Positions 40,850 to 51,393 of a stretch of DNA of 64,000 nt are shown one piece after another. The DNA is from Buchnera aphidicola (Aphis craccivora). GTDB taxonomy: Bacteria > Pseudomonadota > Gammaproteobacteria > Enterobacterales > Enterobacteriaceae. The translations under genes and the position numbers were made by a program. Under the pieces are notes generated by a model. The model did no database searches and was not told the origin of the DNA. It worked only from the letters and a program-made list of their open reading frames with translations. Position 1 is the stretch's first letter. Each line of letters opens with the position of its first letter. The DNA lies in the NCBI RefSeq assembly GCF_005082145.1, contig NZ_CP034897.1, forward strand, positions 248,001 through 312,000, written 5' to 3'.

Positions 40850-42793
40850 ATGTTCCAAAACAATCCATTACTTAAACAATTAAAAAAAAATTTACATAAA
40901 CAAACACCACGGGTTGAAGGAATAGTAAAAAGCACAGAAAGAGGATTTGGTTTTTTAGAAGTTGATCCACAAAAAAGTTATTTTATACCACCTAAAAATA
41001 TGAAAAAGGTTATGCATGGAGATAAAATATCTGCTTTATTAAAAATTGAAAAAGATCGTGAAATAGTTGATCCAGAAATATTAATCGAACCTTTTTTAAA
41101 AAGATTTGTGGGAAAAATTGAAAAAAAAGATAACAAATTATTTATTCTACCAGATTATCCTTTTTTAAAAGATCTAATTATAATATGTTATCCTAAAAAA
41201 AATTGTACTAATTTATTTCAAACTGGAGATTGGGCTGTAGCTAATTTAGTACAACATAAGCTTAATGGACATTCTGTATTTTCTGCTGAATTAATTGAAG
41301 AAATAGTCAAAAGCAACGATCCATTAACACCATGGTGGGTAACTTTATCACGTCATAACCTCGATAAAAAAGAACCTTTAATTAAAAATCAAGATTTTAT
41401 ATTAAAAGATAATCATTTTAAAAGAAGAGATTTAACAAATCTTGATTTTATTACAATAGATAATCTTAATACAAAAGATATTGATGATGCTTTATTTATC
41501 AAAGAAACTAATGATGGAAATTTTTGTTTAACTGTAGCTATTGCAGATCCAACTGCATATATAGAAAGTGGAAGTAAATTAGATATAATCGCTTCTAAAA
41601 GAGGTTTTACAAATTATTTACCAGGTTTTAATATTCCTATGTTACCTAGGGAGTTATCAGAAAACATATGTTCATTAATCCCTAACGAACGTCGTCCAGT
41701 TTTAGCATGCTCTATAACAATTAATAAAAATGGAAATATTTCTAATATAGCTGATTTTTTTTTAGCATGGATTATATCAAAAGAAAAGTTATCTTATGAA
41801 GACGTATCAAATTGGATTGAAAAGAAGGGATGTTGGGAGCCATCGAAAAAATCTATTCAAAATCAAATTTTACTTTTATATCAATTATGTTTATCACGTA
41901 TAAAATGGCGAAAATTACATGCTGTATTATTTAAAGATAGCTTGGAATATAGATTTCAGTTTTCTGAAACTGGAAAAGTAAAAAATGTAGTTGTTGAGAA
42001 AAGACGAATTGCTCATAAAATCATTGAAGAATCAATGATAATAGCAAATATTGTAGCTGCAAATTTTTTATCAAAAAATCTTGGATTTGGGATATATAAT
42101 ATACATTCTGGTTTTGATTGTATTAATGCAGAAAATACAGTTTCTTTTTTAAAAAATTATAATTTAAAATTTACTGCTAAAGAAATAATGACATTAAAAG
42201 GATTTTGCAATCTTAGACGTGTTTTAAATATTTTATCAAATGATTACATTAATAGTCGTGTTCGACGATATCAATCTTTTGGAGATTTTAGTACTACGCC
42301 TAGTCCACATTTTGCGTTAGGATTTTCAGAATACGCTACTTGGACATCACCTATTCGAAAATATAGTGATATGATTAATCATCGTTTATTAAAATCCATT
42401 ATCACAAAAGAAAAAACTATTAAACCTAATGAAGAAATAAAATTAAAAATCAGTGAACAAAGACGAAAAAATAGAATAGCTGAAAGAGATATTACAGATT
42501 GGCTTTATACAATACTTTTGCAAAAGAAAGAATATCAAAATAAAAAATTTTCTGCTGAAATTATTGATGTTTCTAGAAGTGGAATACGCGCTAAGATAAT
42601 AGAAAATGGTGCAAATGTTTTCATTCCTGCATTATTTTTACATCCTATTCGAGAAGAATTAATCTTAAACCAAGAAATAGGCCAAGTGTTTATTAATGGT
42701 AATTTATGTTATAAAGTTTCTGATTTAATTCAAATAATATTATGTGAGATTCGATTTAAAACTAGAAGTATTATTGCTAAACCAGAGTATTAA
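40850..42793 (+). CDS. rnb: Exoribonuclease II
   Basis: RNase II (647 residues; E. coli 644) degrades single-stranded RNA 3' to 5'. It has N-terminal cold-shock domains (about 1-190), the RNB domain with its acidic cluster in FITIDNLNTKDIDDALFI, ADPTAYIESGS, FTNYLPGF, and SEYATWTSPIRKYSDMINHRLL, and a C-terminal S1 domain (about 560-640). Strong hairpins such as those seen in several spacers are the type of structure that blocks this enzyme. Confidence 0.97.
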   Translation: MFQNNPLLKQLKKNLHKQTPRVEGIVKSTERGFGFLEVDPQKSYFIPPKNMKKVMHGDKISALLKIEKDREIVDPEILIEPFLKRFVGKIEKKDNKLFILPDYPFLKDLIIICYPKKNCTNLFQTGDWAVANLVQHKLNGHSVFSAELIEEIVKSNDPLTPWWVTLSRHNLDKKEPLIKNQDFILKDNHFKRRDLTNLDFITIDNLNTKDIDDALFIKETNDGNFCLTVAIADPTAYIESGSKLDIIASKRGFTNYLPGFNIPMLPRELSENICSLIPNERRPVLACSITINKNGNISNIADFFLAWIISKEKLSYEDVSNWIEKKGCWEPSKKSIQNQILLLYQLCLSRIKWRKLHAVLFKDSLEYRFQFSETGKVKNVVVEKRRIAHKIIEESMIIANIVAANFLSKNLGFGIYNIHSGFDCINAENTVSFLKNYNLKFTAKEIMTLKGFCNLRRVLNILSNDYINSRVRRYQSFGDFSTTPSPHFALGFSEYATWTSPIRKYSDMINHRLLKSIITKEKTIKPNEEIKLKISEQRRKNRIAERDITDWLYTILLQKKEYQNKKFSAEIIDVSRSGIRAKIIENGANVFIPALFLHPIREELILNQEIGQVFINGNLCYKVSDLIQIILCEIRFKTRSIIAKPEY

Positions 42794-42909
42794 ATATGAA
42801 TTTAATATTTTAAAATGATTTTAAATTAAAATAATTTATTTTTTAAATATTTTTTAAAATCTTTTGATAATAAAATTAAAAGAATTTTAATATTAATTAA
42901 GAGTTCAAT

Positions 42910-43551
42910 ATGCATATTTCAATTTTTGATTTTTCTATATATATAAAGTTTTTTATAAGTTTGTGTGCACTAGTAAATCCCATCGGAATGATTCCTATTT
43001 TCACTACTATGACAGCTCATCAAAATATATTAGAGCGAAAAAAAACTAATTTAGTAGCAAATTTTTCTGCATTTTTAATATTATTAATATCATTATTTTT
43101 AGGTAATAGTATTTTAAATATTTTTGGTATATCTATTAATTCTTTTCGTATCGCAGGAGGTTTATTAATTATGGGTATTGCTTTTTCTATGATTAATGGA
43201 AAATTTACAAAAAATAAACAAATTAACAAAAATAGAGAAGAAGTCCAAGAAAATATCAGTGTTGTTCCTTTAGCAATGCCTTTAATTGCAGGTCCAGGCG
43301 CTATTAGTTCAACAATTGTTTGGAGTACTTATTATTCTACTTGGTTAAATTTAGTTGGGTGTACTATATCTATTTTTTTATTTTCTTTGTTTTGTTGGCT
43401 ATGCTTTCGAGCTGCTCCATGTGTAGTTGAAATATTAGGAAAAACAGGAATCAATATTATTACACGTGTTATGGGTTTATTGTTAATGTCTTTAGGAATT
43501 GAATTTGTTAGTATTGGAATAAAATCTATTTTTAATGAATTATTACATTAA
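42910..43551 (+). CDS. ychE: MarC-family inner membrane protein YchE
   Basis: The 213-residue protein has six predicted membrane segments and aligns throughout with E. coli YchE: ALVNPIGMIPIF, the long FGISINSFRIAGGLLIMGIAFSMI region (split here), PLIAGPGAISSTIVW and TRVMGLLLMSLGIEF. The family's function is unknown despite the MarC name. It follows rnb by 116 bp and precedes lipB closely. Confidence 0.93.
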   Translation: MHISIFDFSIYIKFFISLCALVNPIGMIPIFTTMTAHQNILERKKTNLVANFSAFLILLISLFLGNSILNIFGISINSFRIAGGLLIMGIAFSMINGKFTKNKQINKNREEVQENISVVPLAMPLIAGPGAISSTIVWSTYYSTWLNLVGCTISIFLFSLFCWLCFRAAPCVVEILGKTGINIITRVMGLLLMSLGIEFVSIGIKSIFNELLH

Positions 43552-43605
43552 TTTAAAAAATATTATTTGATATTTTACTTGTTAAATATAATATTGGAAA
43601 CTTCG

Positions 43606-44259
43606 TTGGAAAATAAAATTATTTTTTTTAAAAATATTGGATTAATAGATTGGATTAAAATTGTTAGTGAAATGAATTCTTTTACAGACACACGTAACAG
43701 TTTTACATTCGATGAAATCTGGTTTGTAGAGCATTATCCTATTTTCACACAGGGTTTATTAAAGCAAAATTATTCAATAATATCTAAAAATAATTTTATT
43801 AATAATATTCCTATAGTAACCTCTAATAGAGGTGGTCAAATAACATATCATGGTCCTGGACAACAAATATTATATTTTTTAATTGATTTAAAACGTCGAA
43901 AAATTAATATTCGTGAATTAATGGATATTATGCATATTTTAATAATAGATACTTTAAATTATTTTTCCATTAAATCAAATATTAAAAAAAAAGCTCCAGG
44001 AGTTTATGTGAAAAATAAAAAAATATGTTCTTTAGGATTAAGGATTAAAAAAGGCTGTACTTTACATGGTTTATCATTAAATGTTGATATGGATTTAACT
44101 CCTTTTGATTATATTTATCCTTGTGGAGATATATATATGAAAATGACACAAATAAAAGAATTTAATTCTTTTTTAACATTAAAAGATATTCGTATTATTT
44201 TAATAAAAAAATTAGCTCAATTATTCAATGTTAAAATCATAAAAAAATCAGATTTTTAA
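43606..44259 (+). CDS. lipB: Octanoyl-[ACP]:protein N-octanoyltransferase
   Basis: LipB moves octanoate from ACP to lipoyl domains. Motifs are DEIWFVEHYPIFTQG, RGGQITYHGPGQQ, the catalytic Lys in KKICSLGLRI and Cys in YPCGD. A TTG at 43606 preceded by GGAAA gives 217 residues and the E. coli N-terminal spacing; upstream in-frame TTGs reach 43567. lipA, the next step, is 77 bp downstream. Confidence 0.95.
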   Translation: MENKIIFFKNIGLIDWIKIVSEMNSFTDTRNSFTFDEIWFVEHYPIFTQGLLKQNYSIISKNNFINNIPIVTSNRGGQITYHGPGQQILYFLIDLKRRKINIRELMDIMHILIIDTLNYFSIKSNIKKKAPGVYVKNKKICSLGLRIKKGCTLHGLSLNVDMDLTPFDYIYPCGDIYMKMTQIKEFNSFLTLKDIRIILIKKLAQLFNVKIIKKSDF

Positions 44260-44336
44260 AAATTTTTAAATATTTTAAAAATATTTTTTATTAACTACAA
44301 TATATATATATTTCTAATTTAACGATAATAAAGTTT

Positions 44337-45236
44337 ATGAATAAAAAAATAAATTTGATACCTATTAAGAACATTTTAGTAAAAAAAAATAAATTAAATA
44401 AACCAAATTGGATAAAAATTAAATTACCTGTTAATACATCTCGTATTAATCAAGTAAAATATGCTTTACGTAAAAATAACTTATACTCTGTTTGTGAAGA
44501 AGCGAATTGTCCAAATTTATCAGAATGTTTTAATAATGGTACTGCGACTTTTATGATTCTTGGAGACATATGTACTCGAAATTGTCCATTTTGCGCTGTA
44601 TCGCATGGAAAACCTAAAAATTTAGATTTAGAAGAACCTAAAAAATTAGCAAAAACTATATTTGATATGAGAATCAATTATGTAGTAATTACTTCAGTTG
44701 TAAGAGATGATTTATATGATGGTGGTGCTCAACATTTTGTTAATTGCATGAATTCTATTAGAAGTAAAAATAAAGTAAAAATTGAAATATTAGTTCCTGA
44801 TTTTAGAGGTAGAATTGAATTAGTTTTAAAAATTTTTAATTCAGAGTTACCTGATATTTTTAATCATAATATAGAAAATGTTCCTCGACTTTATAAAAAA
44901 ATACGTCCTGGTGCTAATTATAAAAAATCATTATTATTATTAGAATCATTTAAAAAAAAATATAATCAAGTTCCTACTAAATCAGGTTTAATGGTAGGTA
45001 TAGGCGAAAAAGATAAGGAAATTATTCAAGTAATGAAAGATCTTTATTCAAGTGGTGTTACATTACTAACAGTGGGACAATATCTTCAACCTAGTAAAAA
45101 TCATCTTCCAGTAGAACGTTATATATCACCTTTAGAATTTGAAAATATTAAAAAAGAAGCAATATCTATTGGTTTTAAAAACGCTTATTGCGGGCCTTTT
45201 GTACGTTCATCATATCACGCTAGTATTCAAAATTAA
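44337..45236 (+). CDS. lipA: Lipoyl synthase
   Basis: This radical SAM enzyme inserts two sulfurs into octanoyl groups. The auxiliary cluster motif [12 protein letters not shown], the SAM cluster motif CTRNCPFC and the C-terminal RSSYHA serine that ligates the auxiliary cluster are all intact. It has 299 residues (E. coli 321, with a shorter N-terminus here). Lipoate serves pyruvate and 2-oxoglutarate dehydrogenases. Confidence 0.97.
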   Translation: MNKKINLIPIKNILVKKNKLNKPNWIKIKLPVNTSRINQVKYALRKNNLYSVCEEANCPNLSECFNNGTATFMILGDICTRNCPFCAVSHGKPKNLDLEEPKKLAKTIFDMRINYVVITSVVRDDLYDGGAQHFVNCMNSIRSKNKVKIEILVPDFRGRIELVLKIFNSELPDIFNHNIENVPRLYKKIRPGANYKKSLLLLESFKKKYNQVPTKSGLMVGIGEKDKEIIQVMKDLYSSGVTLLTVGQYLQPSKNHLPVERYISPLEFENIKKEAISIGFKNAYCGPFVRSSYHASIQN

Positions 45237-45387
45237 TATATAAAAATGATTAATTATATTTCTTTAAAAATATTTTTATTGTTATTAAAAATTAAATATT
45301 TAAAAATAATAAAATATAAGTTATTTCAGTTTTCTAAATATTTTAAAAAATTAATACTTAATCCTTTACCGTAGAGGTTAAATAGCA

Positions 45388-46095
45388 TTGAAAGTTAATT
45401 ATTCTAATATTCCTAAAATTATTATTGCATTAGATTTTTATAGTAAAAAAGAAGCTATGAAATTAGTAGATCTTCTCAATCCATCTTTATTTTATTTAAA
45501 GATTGGAAAAGAAATGTTTACAATTTTAGGACAAAAATTTATTAATGAATTACATAAATTAGGGTTTAATATATTTTTAGATTTGAAATTTCATGATATT
45601 CCTAATACTGTTTTTTATGCAACACAAGCAGCGGCAGATCTAGGAATATGGATGTTAAGTGTTCATGCTTCTGGTGGAAAAAAAATGCTAATGTCTGCCA
45701 AAAAGGCATTACAATCATTTAAAAAACGTCCTTTATTAATAGCAGTTACAGCACTTACTAGTTTAAAACAAGAAGATTTAAAAGATATTGGTATTCAAAT
45801 ATCATTACAAGATTATATTTTAATTCTAGCTAAATTATCTCGTGATTGTGGTTTAGACGGTGTTGTTTGTCCGGGGAAAGAAGCAAAAAAAATTAAATTG
45901 TTATGTGGAAATGAACATAAAATAATAACTCCAGGTATTAGATGTTTTAATGACTCTGCTTTTGATCAATATCAAATTATCACTCCAAAACAAGCTAAAA
46001 CATTTCCAATTGATTATATAGTTGTAGGACGTTCTATCACTTGTTCAAAAAATCCAATTAAAAAACTGAATTTTATAATACAATCTATGCAATAA
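45388..46095 (+). CDS. pyrF: Orotidine 5'-phosphate decarboxylase
   Basis: PyrF (235 residues; E. coli 245) makes UMP from OMP. Active-site segments are IALDF, KIGKEMFT, FLDLKFHDIPNT with the Asp-Lys-Asp network, TPGIR and VVGRSIT. The start is TTG at 45388, after GAGG (45374-45377); no ATG occurs before the conserved region. A 42-codon open frame (45246-45374) ends on this Shine-Dalgarno. Confidence 0.95.
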   Translation: MKVNYSNIPKIIIALDFYSKKEAMKLVDLLNPSLFYLKIGKEMFTILGQKFINELHKLGFNIFLDLKFHDIPNTVFYATQAAADLGIWMLSVHASGGKKMLMSAKKALQSFKKRPLLIAVTALTSLKQEDLKDIGIQISLQDYILILAKLSRDCGLDGVVCPGKEAKKIKLLCGNEHKIITPGIRCFNDSAFDQYQIITPKQAKTFPIDYIVVGRSITCSKNPIKKLNFIIQSMQ

Positions 46096-46165
46096 TATTT
46101 TAATATTTAAAAATATTTTTTATTAATTTAAATTTAAAAATATAAATAGAAATAAAGGAGTTTTC

Positions 46166-46756
46166 ATGCAATTGATTAAAATCGAAAAAGCTATATTGCC
46201 TACTCGTTGGGGAAATTTCATTATATTCGGATTTGAAGAAAAAAAGAATGGGAAAAATCATATTGCTCTTGTTTATGGAGATATAAAAAAGAATATACCT
46301 ATTCTTTCTAGAATACATTCCGAATGTTTAACAGGAGATGCATTTTTTAGTTTAAGATGTGATTGTGGAGATCAATTAAAAATGTCGATGAATAAAATTG
46401 CACATGAAGGTAGTGGTATATTAATATATCATCGTCAAGAAGGAAGAAATATTGGTCTTCTTAATAAAATTAAAGCGTATGCTTTGCAAGATCAAGGATT
46501 AGATACTGTAGAAGCTAATTTAAAACTTGGTTTTTCTGCAGATGAACGAGACTTTTCGTTATGCGCTGATATTTTTAATATTCTAAATATAAAAAAAATT
46601 AGATTGTTAACTAATAATCCATATAAAGTAAATATGCTTGTTTCTGCTGGAATTGATGTTGTGGAAAGAGTTCCTCTTATAGCTCAAAAAAATGATAAAA
46701 ATTATAGCTATTTAAAAACTAAAGCAGAAAAAATGGGTCATTTACTATTTAAGTAA
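46166..46756 (+). CDS. ribA: GTP cyclohydrolase II
   Basis: RibA (196 residues, E. coli 196) opens the riboflavin pathway from GTP. The zinc ligands are [15 protein letters not shown], and [15 protein letters not shown] and LLTNNPYKV are conserved. A good AAAGGAG precedes the ATG. I see no FMN riboswitch upstream. It ends in a double-hairpin spacer and is convergent with cls. Confidence 0.97.
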   Translation: MQLIKIEKAILPTRWGNFIIFGFEEKKNGKNHIALVYGDIKKNIPILSRIHSECLTGDAFFSLRCDCGDQLKMSMNKIAHEGSGILIYHRQEGRNIGLLNKIKAYALQDQGLDTVEANLKLGFSADERDFSLCADIFNILNIKKIRLLTNNPYKVNMLVSAGIDVVERVPLIAQKNDKNYSYLKTKAEKMGHLLFK

Positions 46757-46884
46757 AAATTTTTAAAAAGATATATATAATACAATAAAAATATATAATA
46801 AAATTTTTATTGAGTTAACTTTAATATATTATTTAATAGTATTACATGTATGTTTTAAAAAATTTTATACTATTTTAAGTAGAA

Positions 46885-46932
46885 GGGGTTTTTATAAACC
46901 CCAACTAAATTATTTAAGTTATTTAGTTTTTT
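46885..46932. terminator. Tandem hairpins between convergent ribA and cls
   Basis: GGGGTTT (46885-46891) pairs with AAACCCC (46896-46902) around a TTAT loop. Immediately after, AACTAAAT (46903-46910) pairs with ATTTAGTT (46921-46928) and runs into a T tract (46927-46932). The second has intrinsic terminator form for ribA; the GC-rich one could stop transcription from either side. Confidence 0.7.
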
Positions 46933-46993
46933 AATTTTAAAAATTATTATTTTCTTTTTTTAAAATAATTAATATAAATATATAATTGATTTT

Positions 46994-48454
46994 TTATAAC
47001 AATGGACTTAAAAAATAAAAAATTTTTTCTAATATTTTTTTCCAATATGCGCGATTATACCAAAGATCTTTATCTAATAATTCAGAATTAGAAATATATT
47101 CGTTTTGTATTAAAGACAATTTTTTACTAAAATTAGTATCATCAATAACTAAAGTAATTTCAAAGTTTAACCATAAACTTCTCATATCTAAATTAGCTGT
47201 ACCAATTAAACTAAGTTGACGATCAACTAATATGCTTTTGCTATGTAATAATCCATTTTTAAATTGATAAATTTTTACTCCTGCTTCTAATAATTCACTA
47301 AAAAAAACTCTACTTGCCCATTTTACTAAAACAGAATCGTGATACAAAGGTATAATAATGCTAACTTTTACGCCTCTTTGTGCTGCTGTACAAATAGCAT
47401 GTAATAAATCATCACTTGGAACTAAATATGGTGTAGTCATAATAAGTTCATTTCTTGCTGAATAAATTGCTGTTAATAAAGCTTGATGAATTACATTTTT
47501 AGGAAAACCAGGTCCAGATGCAATTACTTGAATACTAGAATTTTTATTTGATACGTTTTGTAACATTTCTTTATTAGGTAATTTAGGTAAAATTTTACAA
47601 CCTGTTTCAATTTCCCAATCACAGGAATAAATCATACCTATTGTTGTAGCTATAGGTCCTTCGATTCGCGTCATTAAATCAATCCATTGACCAATTCCTG
47701 AAGATTTTTTAAATAAATTTGGATCGACTAAATTCATACTTCCAGAATATGATATATAATTATCAATTAATATTATTTTTCTATGTTGCCTTAAATCTAA
47801 TCGACGTAAAAACATTCTTACTAAATTAACTTTTAATGCCTCTACAATTTGAATACCAGATTTTTTCATTTTTTGAACCCAAGGACTTCTAAAAAAATCA
47901 AGACTACCAGCTGAATCTAGCATAAGTCTACAACGTATCCCTCGTTTCGCTGAATCAATAAGCGCCATTGCTACATCATCAGCAAGACCTCCTGGTTTCC
48001 AAATATAAAATACCATTTCAATATTTTTACGCGCTAAATAAATATCACGAATTAAAATATTAATTGTTTTTTTATTATCACTTAATAGTGTAATTTTATT
48101 ATTTTTGATACCAGAAATTCCTTGTCTATGTTTACAAAGTTGAAATAAAGAAGTTGCAACTTCACTATTTTTGATTTGAAAAATATATTTACAAGATTTA
48201 AGTTGATTAAGGTATTGATTAGATATAGACCAGATTTTTTTAGCTATTCTTTTATGTCTTTTTTCTAAATAAAACTCACCGAAAAAAAACCAAATTGCAA
48301 TTCCAATAAAAGGAATAATATAAATAGTTAATAACCAAGACATAGAAGAAGGTATACTACGACGTTTAACTAAAATACAGTAGGTAATATGAACAATTAG
48401 CAACCAGTATATTAAAACAACTAAACACGTAGTTGAATCATAAAAAATATCCAT
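46994..48454 (-). CDS. cls: Cardiolipin synthase A
   Basis: At 486 residues it equals E. coli ClsA. Two N-terminal membrane segments (about 8-28 and 38-58) precede two phospholipase D motifs, HRKIILIDN (with GSMN) and HSKSILVDR (with GTANLD). It joins two phosphatidylglycerols into cardiolipin. cdsA, the CDP-diacylglycerol synthase supplying the precursor, is absent from its usual place beside uppS. Confidence 0.96.
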   Translation of the reverse strand: MDIFYDSTTCLVVLIYWLLIVHITYCILVKRRSIPSSMSWLLTIYIIPFIGIAIWFFFGEFYLEKRHKRIAKKIWSISNQYLNQLKSCKYIFQIKNSEVATSLFQLCKHRQGISGIKNNKITLLSDNKKTINILIRDIYLARKNIEMVFYIWKPGGLADDVAMALIDSAKRGIRCRLMLDSAGSLDFFRSPWVQKMKKSGIQIVEALKVNLVRMFLRRLDLRQHRKIILIDNYISYSGSMNLVDPNLFKKSSGIGQWIDLMTRIEGPIATTIGMIYSCDWEIETGCKILPKLPNKEMLQNVSNKNSSIQVIASGPGFPKNVIHQALLTAIYSARNELIMTTPYLVPSDDLLHAICTAAQRGVKVSIIIPLYHDSVLVKWASRVFFSELLEAGVKIYQFKNGLLHSKSILVDRQLSLIGTANLDMRSLWLNFEITLVIDDTNFSKKLSLIQNEYISNSELLDKDLWYNRAYWKKILEKIFYFLSPLL

Positions 48455-48597
48455 TCATTTTAAGGTCCTATTTATACTTTTTTTAAAAAAGTTTTTGTAT
48501 TTAATTGAATTTTTTATATTTAACAAAAAATTTTATTTGTTTAATAATAAAAAATTATTAATTTTTTATGAGGTGTTTAAAATTAAATTTATTTTTC

Positions 48598-48661
48598 AAC
48601 ACTTTTAAAAAAGTAATATTTTTAAATTAATTATTTTAGATTATTACTTTTTTAAAGTGTT
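48598..48661. repeat. 20-bp inverted repeat between cls and yciA
   Basis: AACACTTTTAAAAAAGTAAT (48598-48617) is complementary to ATTACTTTTTTAAAGTGTT (48643-48661) with a single bulged T. The loop is 25 nt. It lies 47 bp downstream of yciA on its transcribed strand, in a 253-bp spacer with nothing else recognisable. It lacks a clear T tract on either side. Confidence 0.5.
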
Positions 48662-48707
48662 AATTTTTATTATATTTATTAAAAAATTTATTTAATTTAA
48701 AATATTT

Positions 48708-49118
48708 TTAAATAATACTCATAGGTAATAATTCACGAGGTTTTCCTGTTTGGTCAATTGCGACATAGATAAATATTGCTTCTGTAGCACAATAGTATTG
48801 TCCTAATGGTTTAGAGTAAATTTTTTTAATCCAAACTTCTACATTGATAGTTATTGAACTTTTACCAATTTTAATACAATTTGCATAACAACTTACAATA
48901 TCACCTACTGAAACAGGTTTTAAAAAAGTAATTCCATCTACTCTAACGGTAACAACTTTTCCTCCTGCTATCTCTTTTGCTAATATAGCACCTCCCATAT
49001 CCATTTGAGACATAATCCAACCTCCAAATATATCACCATTTGCGTTAGTATCTGAAGGCATTGCAAGAGTTTTTAATACAATTGTTCCTTTGGGTAGTGA
49101 TTTATTTTCTTTTTGCAT
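48708..49118 (-). CDS. yciA: Acyl-CoA thioesterase YciA
   Basis: The 136-residue hotdog-fold protein (E. coli 132) has the family signature SDTNANGDIFGGWIMSQMDMGG, with the catalytic Asp, and VRVDGITFLKPV. It hydrolyses a range of acyl-CoAs. yciA, yciB and yciC keep their E. coli order and lie downstream of trpA. Confidence 0.95.
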   Translation of the reverse strand: MQKENKSLPKGTIVLKTLAMPSDTNANGDIFGGWIMSQMDMGGAILAKEIAGGKVVTVRVDGITFLKPVSVGDIVSCYANCIKIGKSSITINVEVWIKKIYSKPLGQYYCATEAIFIYVAIDQTGKPRELLPMSII

Positions 49119-49162
49119 TATTAAAATATTCGCTCTATTATATATTTAAATTATATAAAAAA

Positions 49163-49696
49163 TTATTTCTTTTTTAATATTTTATTTTTTATATAAACAC
49201 TTGTAGTTAAAATAGAAAAAAGCATTAAAATTGAGAGTCCAAAAACTTTAAAATTTACCCAAGTTTCTTCTGAAAAATAAAATGCTATATAAATATTTAA
49301 AATACTACAAAATAAAAAAAATAATGCCCAAAAAAAATTAATTTTTTTCCAATAAATATCATCAAGTTTTATATTTTTTTCTAAAAATTTTTGTATTATT
49401 GGTTTTTTTTTATAAAATTGACTTATTAATAATACAATAGAAAAAAATATATAAATTATTGTTATTTTCCATTTAATAAATTGGCTATTATGAAAAAATA
49501 TAGTAAGCGAACCAAAAACTGCAATTAAAATAAAACTTATCAAATTAATTTTATCTATTTTTTTGGAGATAATCCAATCTAATATACAAGTAAAACCTGA
49601 TATAATAATTAAAAATTTAGATGCTATAAAAATATCATATATTTTATAGAATATAAAAAAAGTTATTATTGGTAATAAATTTAGTATTTTTTGCAT
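49163..49696 (-). CDS. yciB: Inner membrane protein YciB (septation protein A family)
   Basis: The 177-residue protein (E. coli 179) has five hydrophobic segments, starts LNLLPIITFFIFYKIYDI and has FFWALFFLFCSILNIYIAF and WVNFKVFGLSILM near the end, typical of YciB/IspZ. It is linked to envelope integrity and division in E. coli. It lies 20 bp downstream of yciC. Confidence 0.93.
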   Translation of the reverse strand: MQKILNLLPIITFFIFYKIYDIFIASKFLIIISGFTCILDWIISKKIDKINLISFILIAVFGSLTIFFHNSQFIKWKITIIYIFFSIVLLISQFYKKKPIIQKFLEKNIKLDDIYWKKINFFWALFFLFCSILNIYIAFYFSEETWVNFKVFGLSILMLFSILTTSVYIKNKILKKK

Positions 49697-49716
49697 ATTG
49701 AGACCTAAAAAATTTT

Positions 49717-50466
49717 TTATTTTTCAGTTCGTGAAAATAACATATAAAATCTAAATAAATATATAATTAAAATAGAAAAAAATATATTCATATTAATATT
49801 TAATATAAAAGAAATAAAATTTTTGTTCATCAAGTGAATATTTAGTAAAATTTTTGTTAAAATAAATTTTACACACATCCAAAGTAATACTCCCGTACCT
49901 ATAATATTTATATATTTCCAAGAAATAGCAATACTTAATCGTATCGATTCTATTAAAGTGTTTTTTTGAAATGAAAAAATAATAGGCGATAAAGCAAGTA
50001 ATATCGATAAAAATATACCTGGTAAAATAAAAAACATAAAACCTATTTGAATAATAATATTAGTAATACAATTTAATATAAATAAACTTGGTAAAATTTT
50101 AGCTAAAAACATTATTGAAGATGTAATTTTCTGTTTTTTTCTATTAGACAAATATGTAATCAAAGTAATTATACTTCCTAATAAAAAAGTTTTACTAGTT
50201 AAAAATTCAATTATTTTGAATATAGAATATTTTAACAATTCTTTTTTTTCGTATTCTGTCATGTTATTTATAAAATCAAAAACTGAATAAGAATTTATAA
50301 ACCTATTATTTTCTATTATAGAAATAATATGCATATCTGGTTTAATTAACATATTTATTAGAATACTTATAAAAGTAGTTATGACAGATATAAAAAAAAT
50401 AGTTTTTATTTCTTTAGATACAAAGTGACATGTATCATTATACAATTCACGGATTGTAATAAACAT
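49717..50466 (-). CDS. yciC: UPF0259 membrane protein YciC
   Basis: The 249-residue protein has about six membrane segments and aligns with E. coli YciC (247) at both ends (ELYNDTCHF...FFISVITTFIS near the start; WKYINIIGTGVLLW later). Function is unknown. It lies 117 bp downstream of trpA and leads yciC-yciB-yciA. Confidence 0.88.
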   Translation of the reverse strand: MFITIRELYNDTCHFVSKEIKTIFFISVITTFISILINMLIKPDMHIISIIENNRFINSYSVFDFINNMTEYEKKELLKYSIFKIIEFLTSKTFLLGSIITLITYLSNRKKQKITSSIMFLAKILPSLFILNCITNIIIQIGFMFFILPGIFLSILLALSPIIFSFQKNTLIESIRLSIAISWKYINIIGTGVLLWMCVKFILTKILLNIHLMNKNFISFILNINMNIFFSILIIYLFRFYMLFSRTEK

Positions 50467-50583
50467 ATGTATATCCCCTATAAATATTTTATAAAATTTT
50501 AAGATAATACATATTATTTTAGATTAATATATTCTTTGAAAGTAATTTTAAGATATAAAAAAATAAAATTTTTAAAAATTTAT

Positions 50584-51393
50584 TTAAATAAATTTTGTAG
50601 ATTGTATTAATTTAAAACTAAAATTTTTTATTTTTTTTATCATTTCTTTTTCTTCATTTAAATTTTTTTCAATAATATTTATAATTGCCGAACCACATAT
50701 TACACCATTAGTACCTAATAAAATTGACTTTTTAACTGCAATAGAATTATTAATACCAAAACCTTGCAATAATGGAAGAGTATTGTATTTTTTTACTTTT
50801 TTTATAAACTTGCTTGAAAGAGCAGTTCTTTTTGTTTCTAACCCAGTTACACCAGGACGAGATAATAAATAAATATAACCTTTTGCATATAAAGCAAGTT
50901 GAGAAAGAAAATGATCATCTGCATCAGGAGGGCAAATAAAAATAGAGTCAATGTTAAATTCATTAGCATATTTATAGAAAATATTATATTCTTCAATGGG
51001 CACATCAGCTATTAATACTGAGTCTAAATCACATTTTGAACATTTTTTATAAAAATTTTTAATGCCCTGACTATATACAAGATTAGCATATAATAATATA
51101 CCTATAGGTATATTTAAATATTTTTTGCGTAATGTTTGAATTACTTCAAAACACTTTGAAACACCATAATTATTAGATAAAGCCCGTAAATTTGATTTTT
51201 GAATAATAGGACCATCTGCTAAAGGATCTGAAAATGGAATTCCTAGTTCTAATGCATCCGCTCCATTTTCAACCAATGCTTCAATAATTTTTATTGACAT
51301 TTCTAAAGAAGGATCGCCTATGACTATAAATGGAACAAAACAGCCTTCTTTAAGTAAAGTTTTTGTTTGAAATATTTTTTTATAACGGCTCAC
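50584..51393 (-). CDS. trpA: Tryptophan synthase alpha subunit
   Basis: TrpA (269 residues, E. coli 268) cleaves indoleglycerol phosphate. The catalytic Glu and Asp are in [16 protein letters not shown], and the phosphate-binding end has GFGINNS and GVICGSAII. The start MSRYKKIF aligns with E. coli and lies inside trpB, giving a 14-bp overlap and translational coupling. Confidence 0.98.
   Translation of the reverse strand: MSRYKKIFQTKTLLKEGCFVPFIVIGDPSLEMSIKIIEALVENGADALELGIPFSDPLADGPIIQKSNLRALSNNYGVSKCFEVIQTLRKKYLNIPIGILLYANLVYSQGIKNFYKKCSKCDLDSVLIADVPIEEYNIFYKYANEFNIDSIFICPPDADDHFLSQLALYAKGYIYLLSRPGVTGLETKRTALSSKFIKKVKKYNTLPLLQGFGINNSIAVKKSILLGTNGVICGSAIINIIEKNLNEEKEMIKKIKNFSFKLIQSTKFI

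Noticed and set aside
50566..50581. 16-bp A/T palindrome after trpA
   Set aside because: It consists only of A and T runs with no loop; such palindromes are common here by composition.
51380..51393. 14-bp trpB-trpA overlap as a possible start error
   Set aside because: Both ends align with E. coli without gaps, so the overlap is real and only slightly longer than usual.
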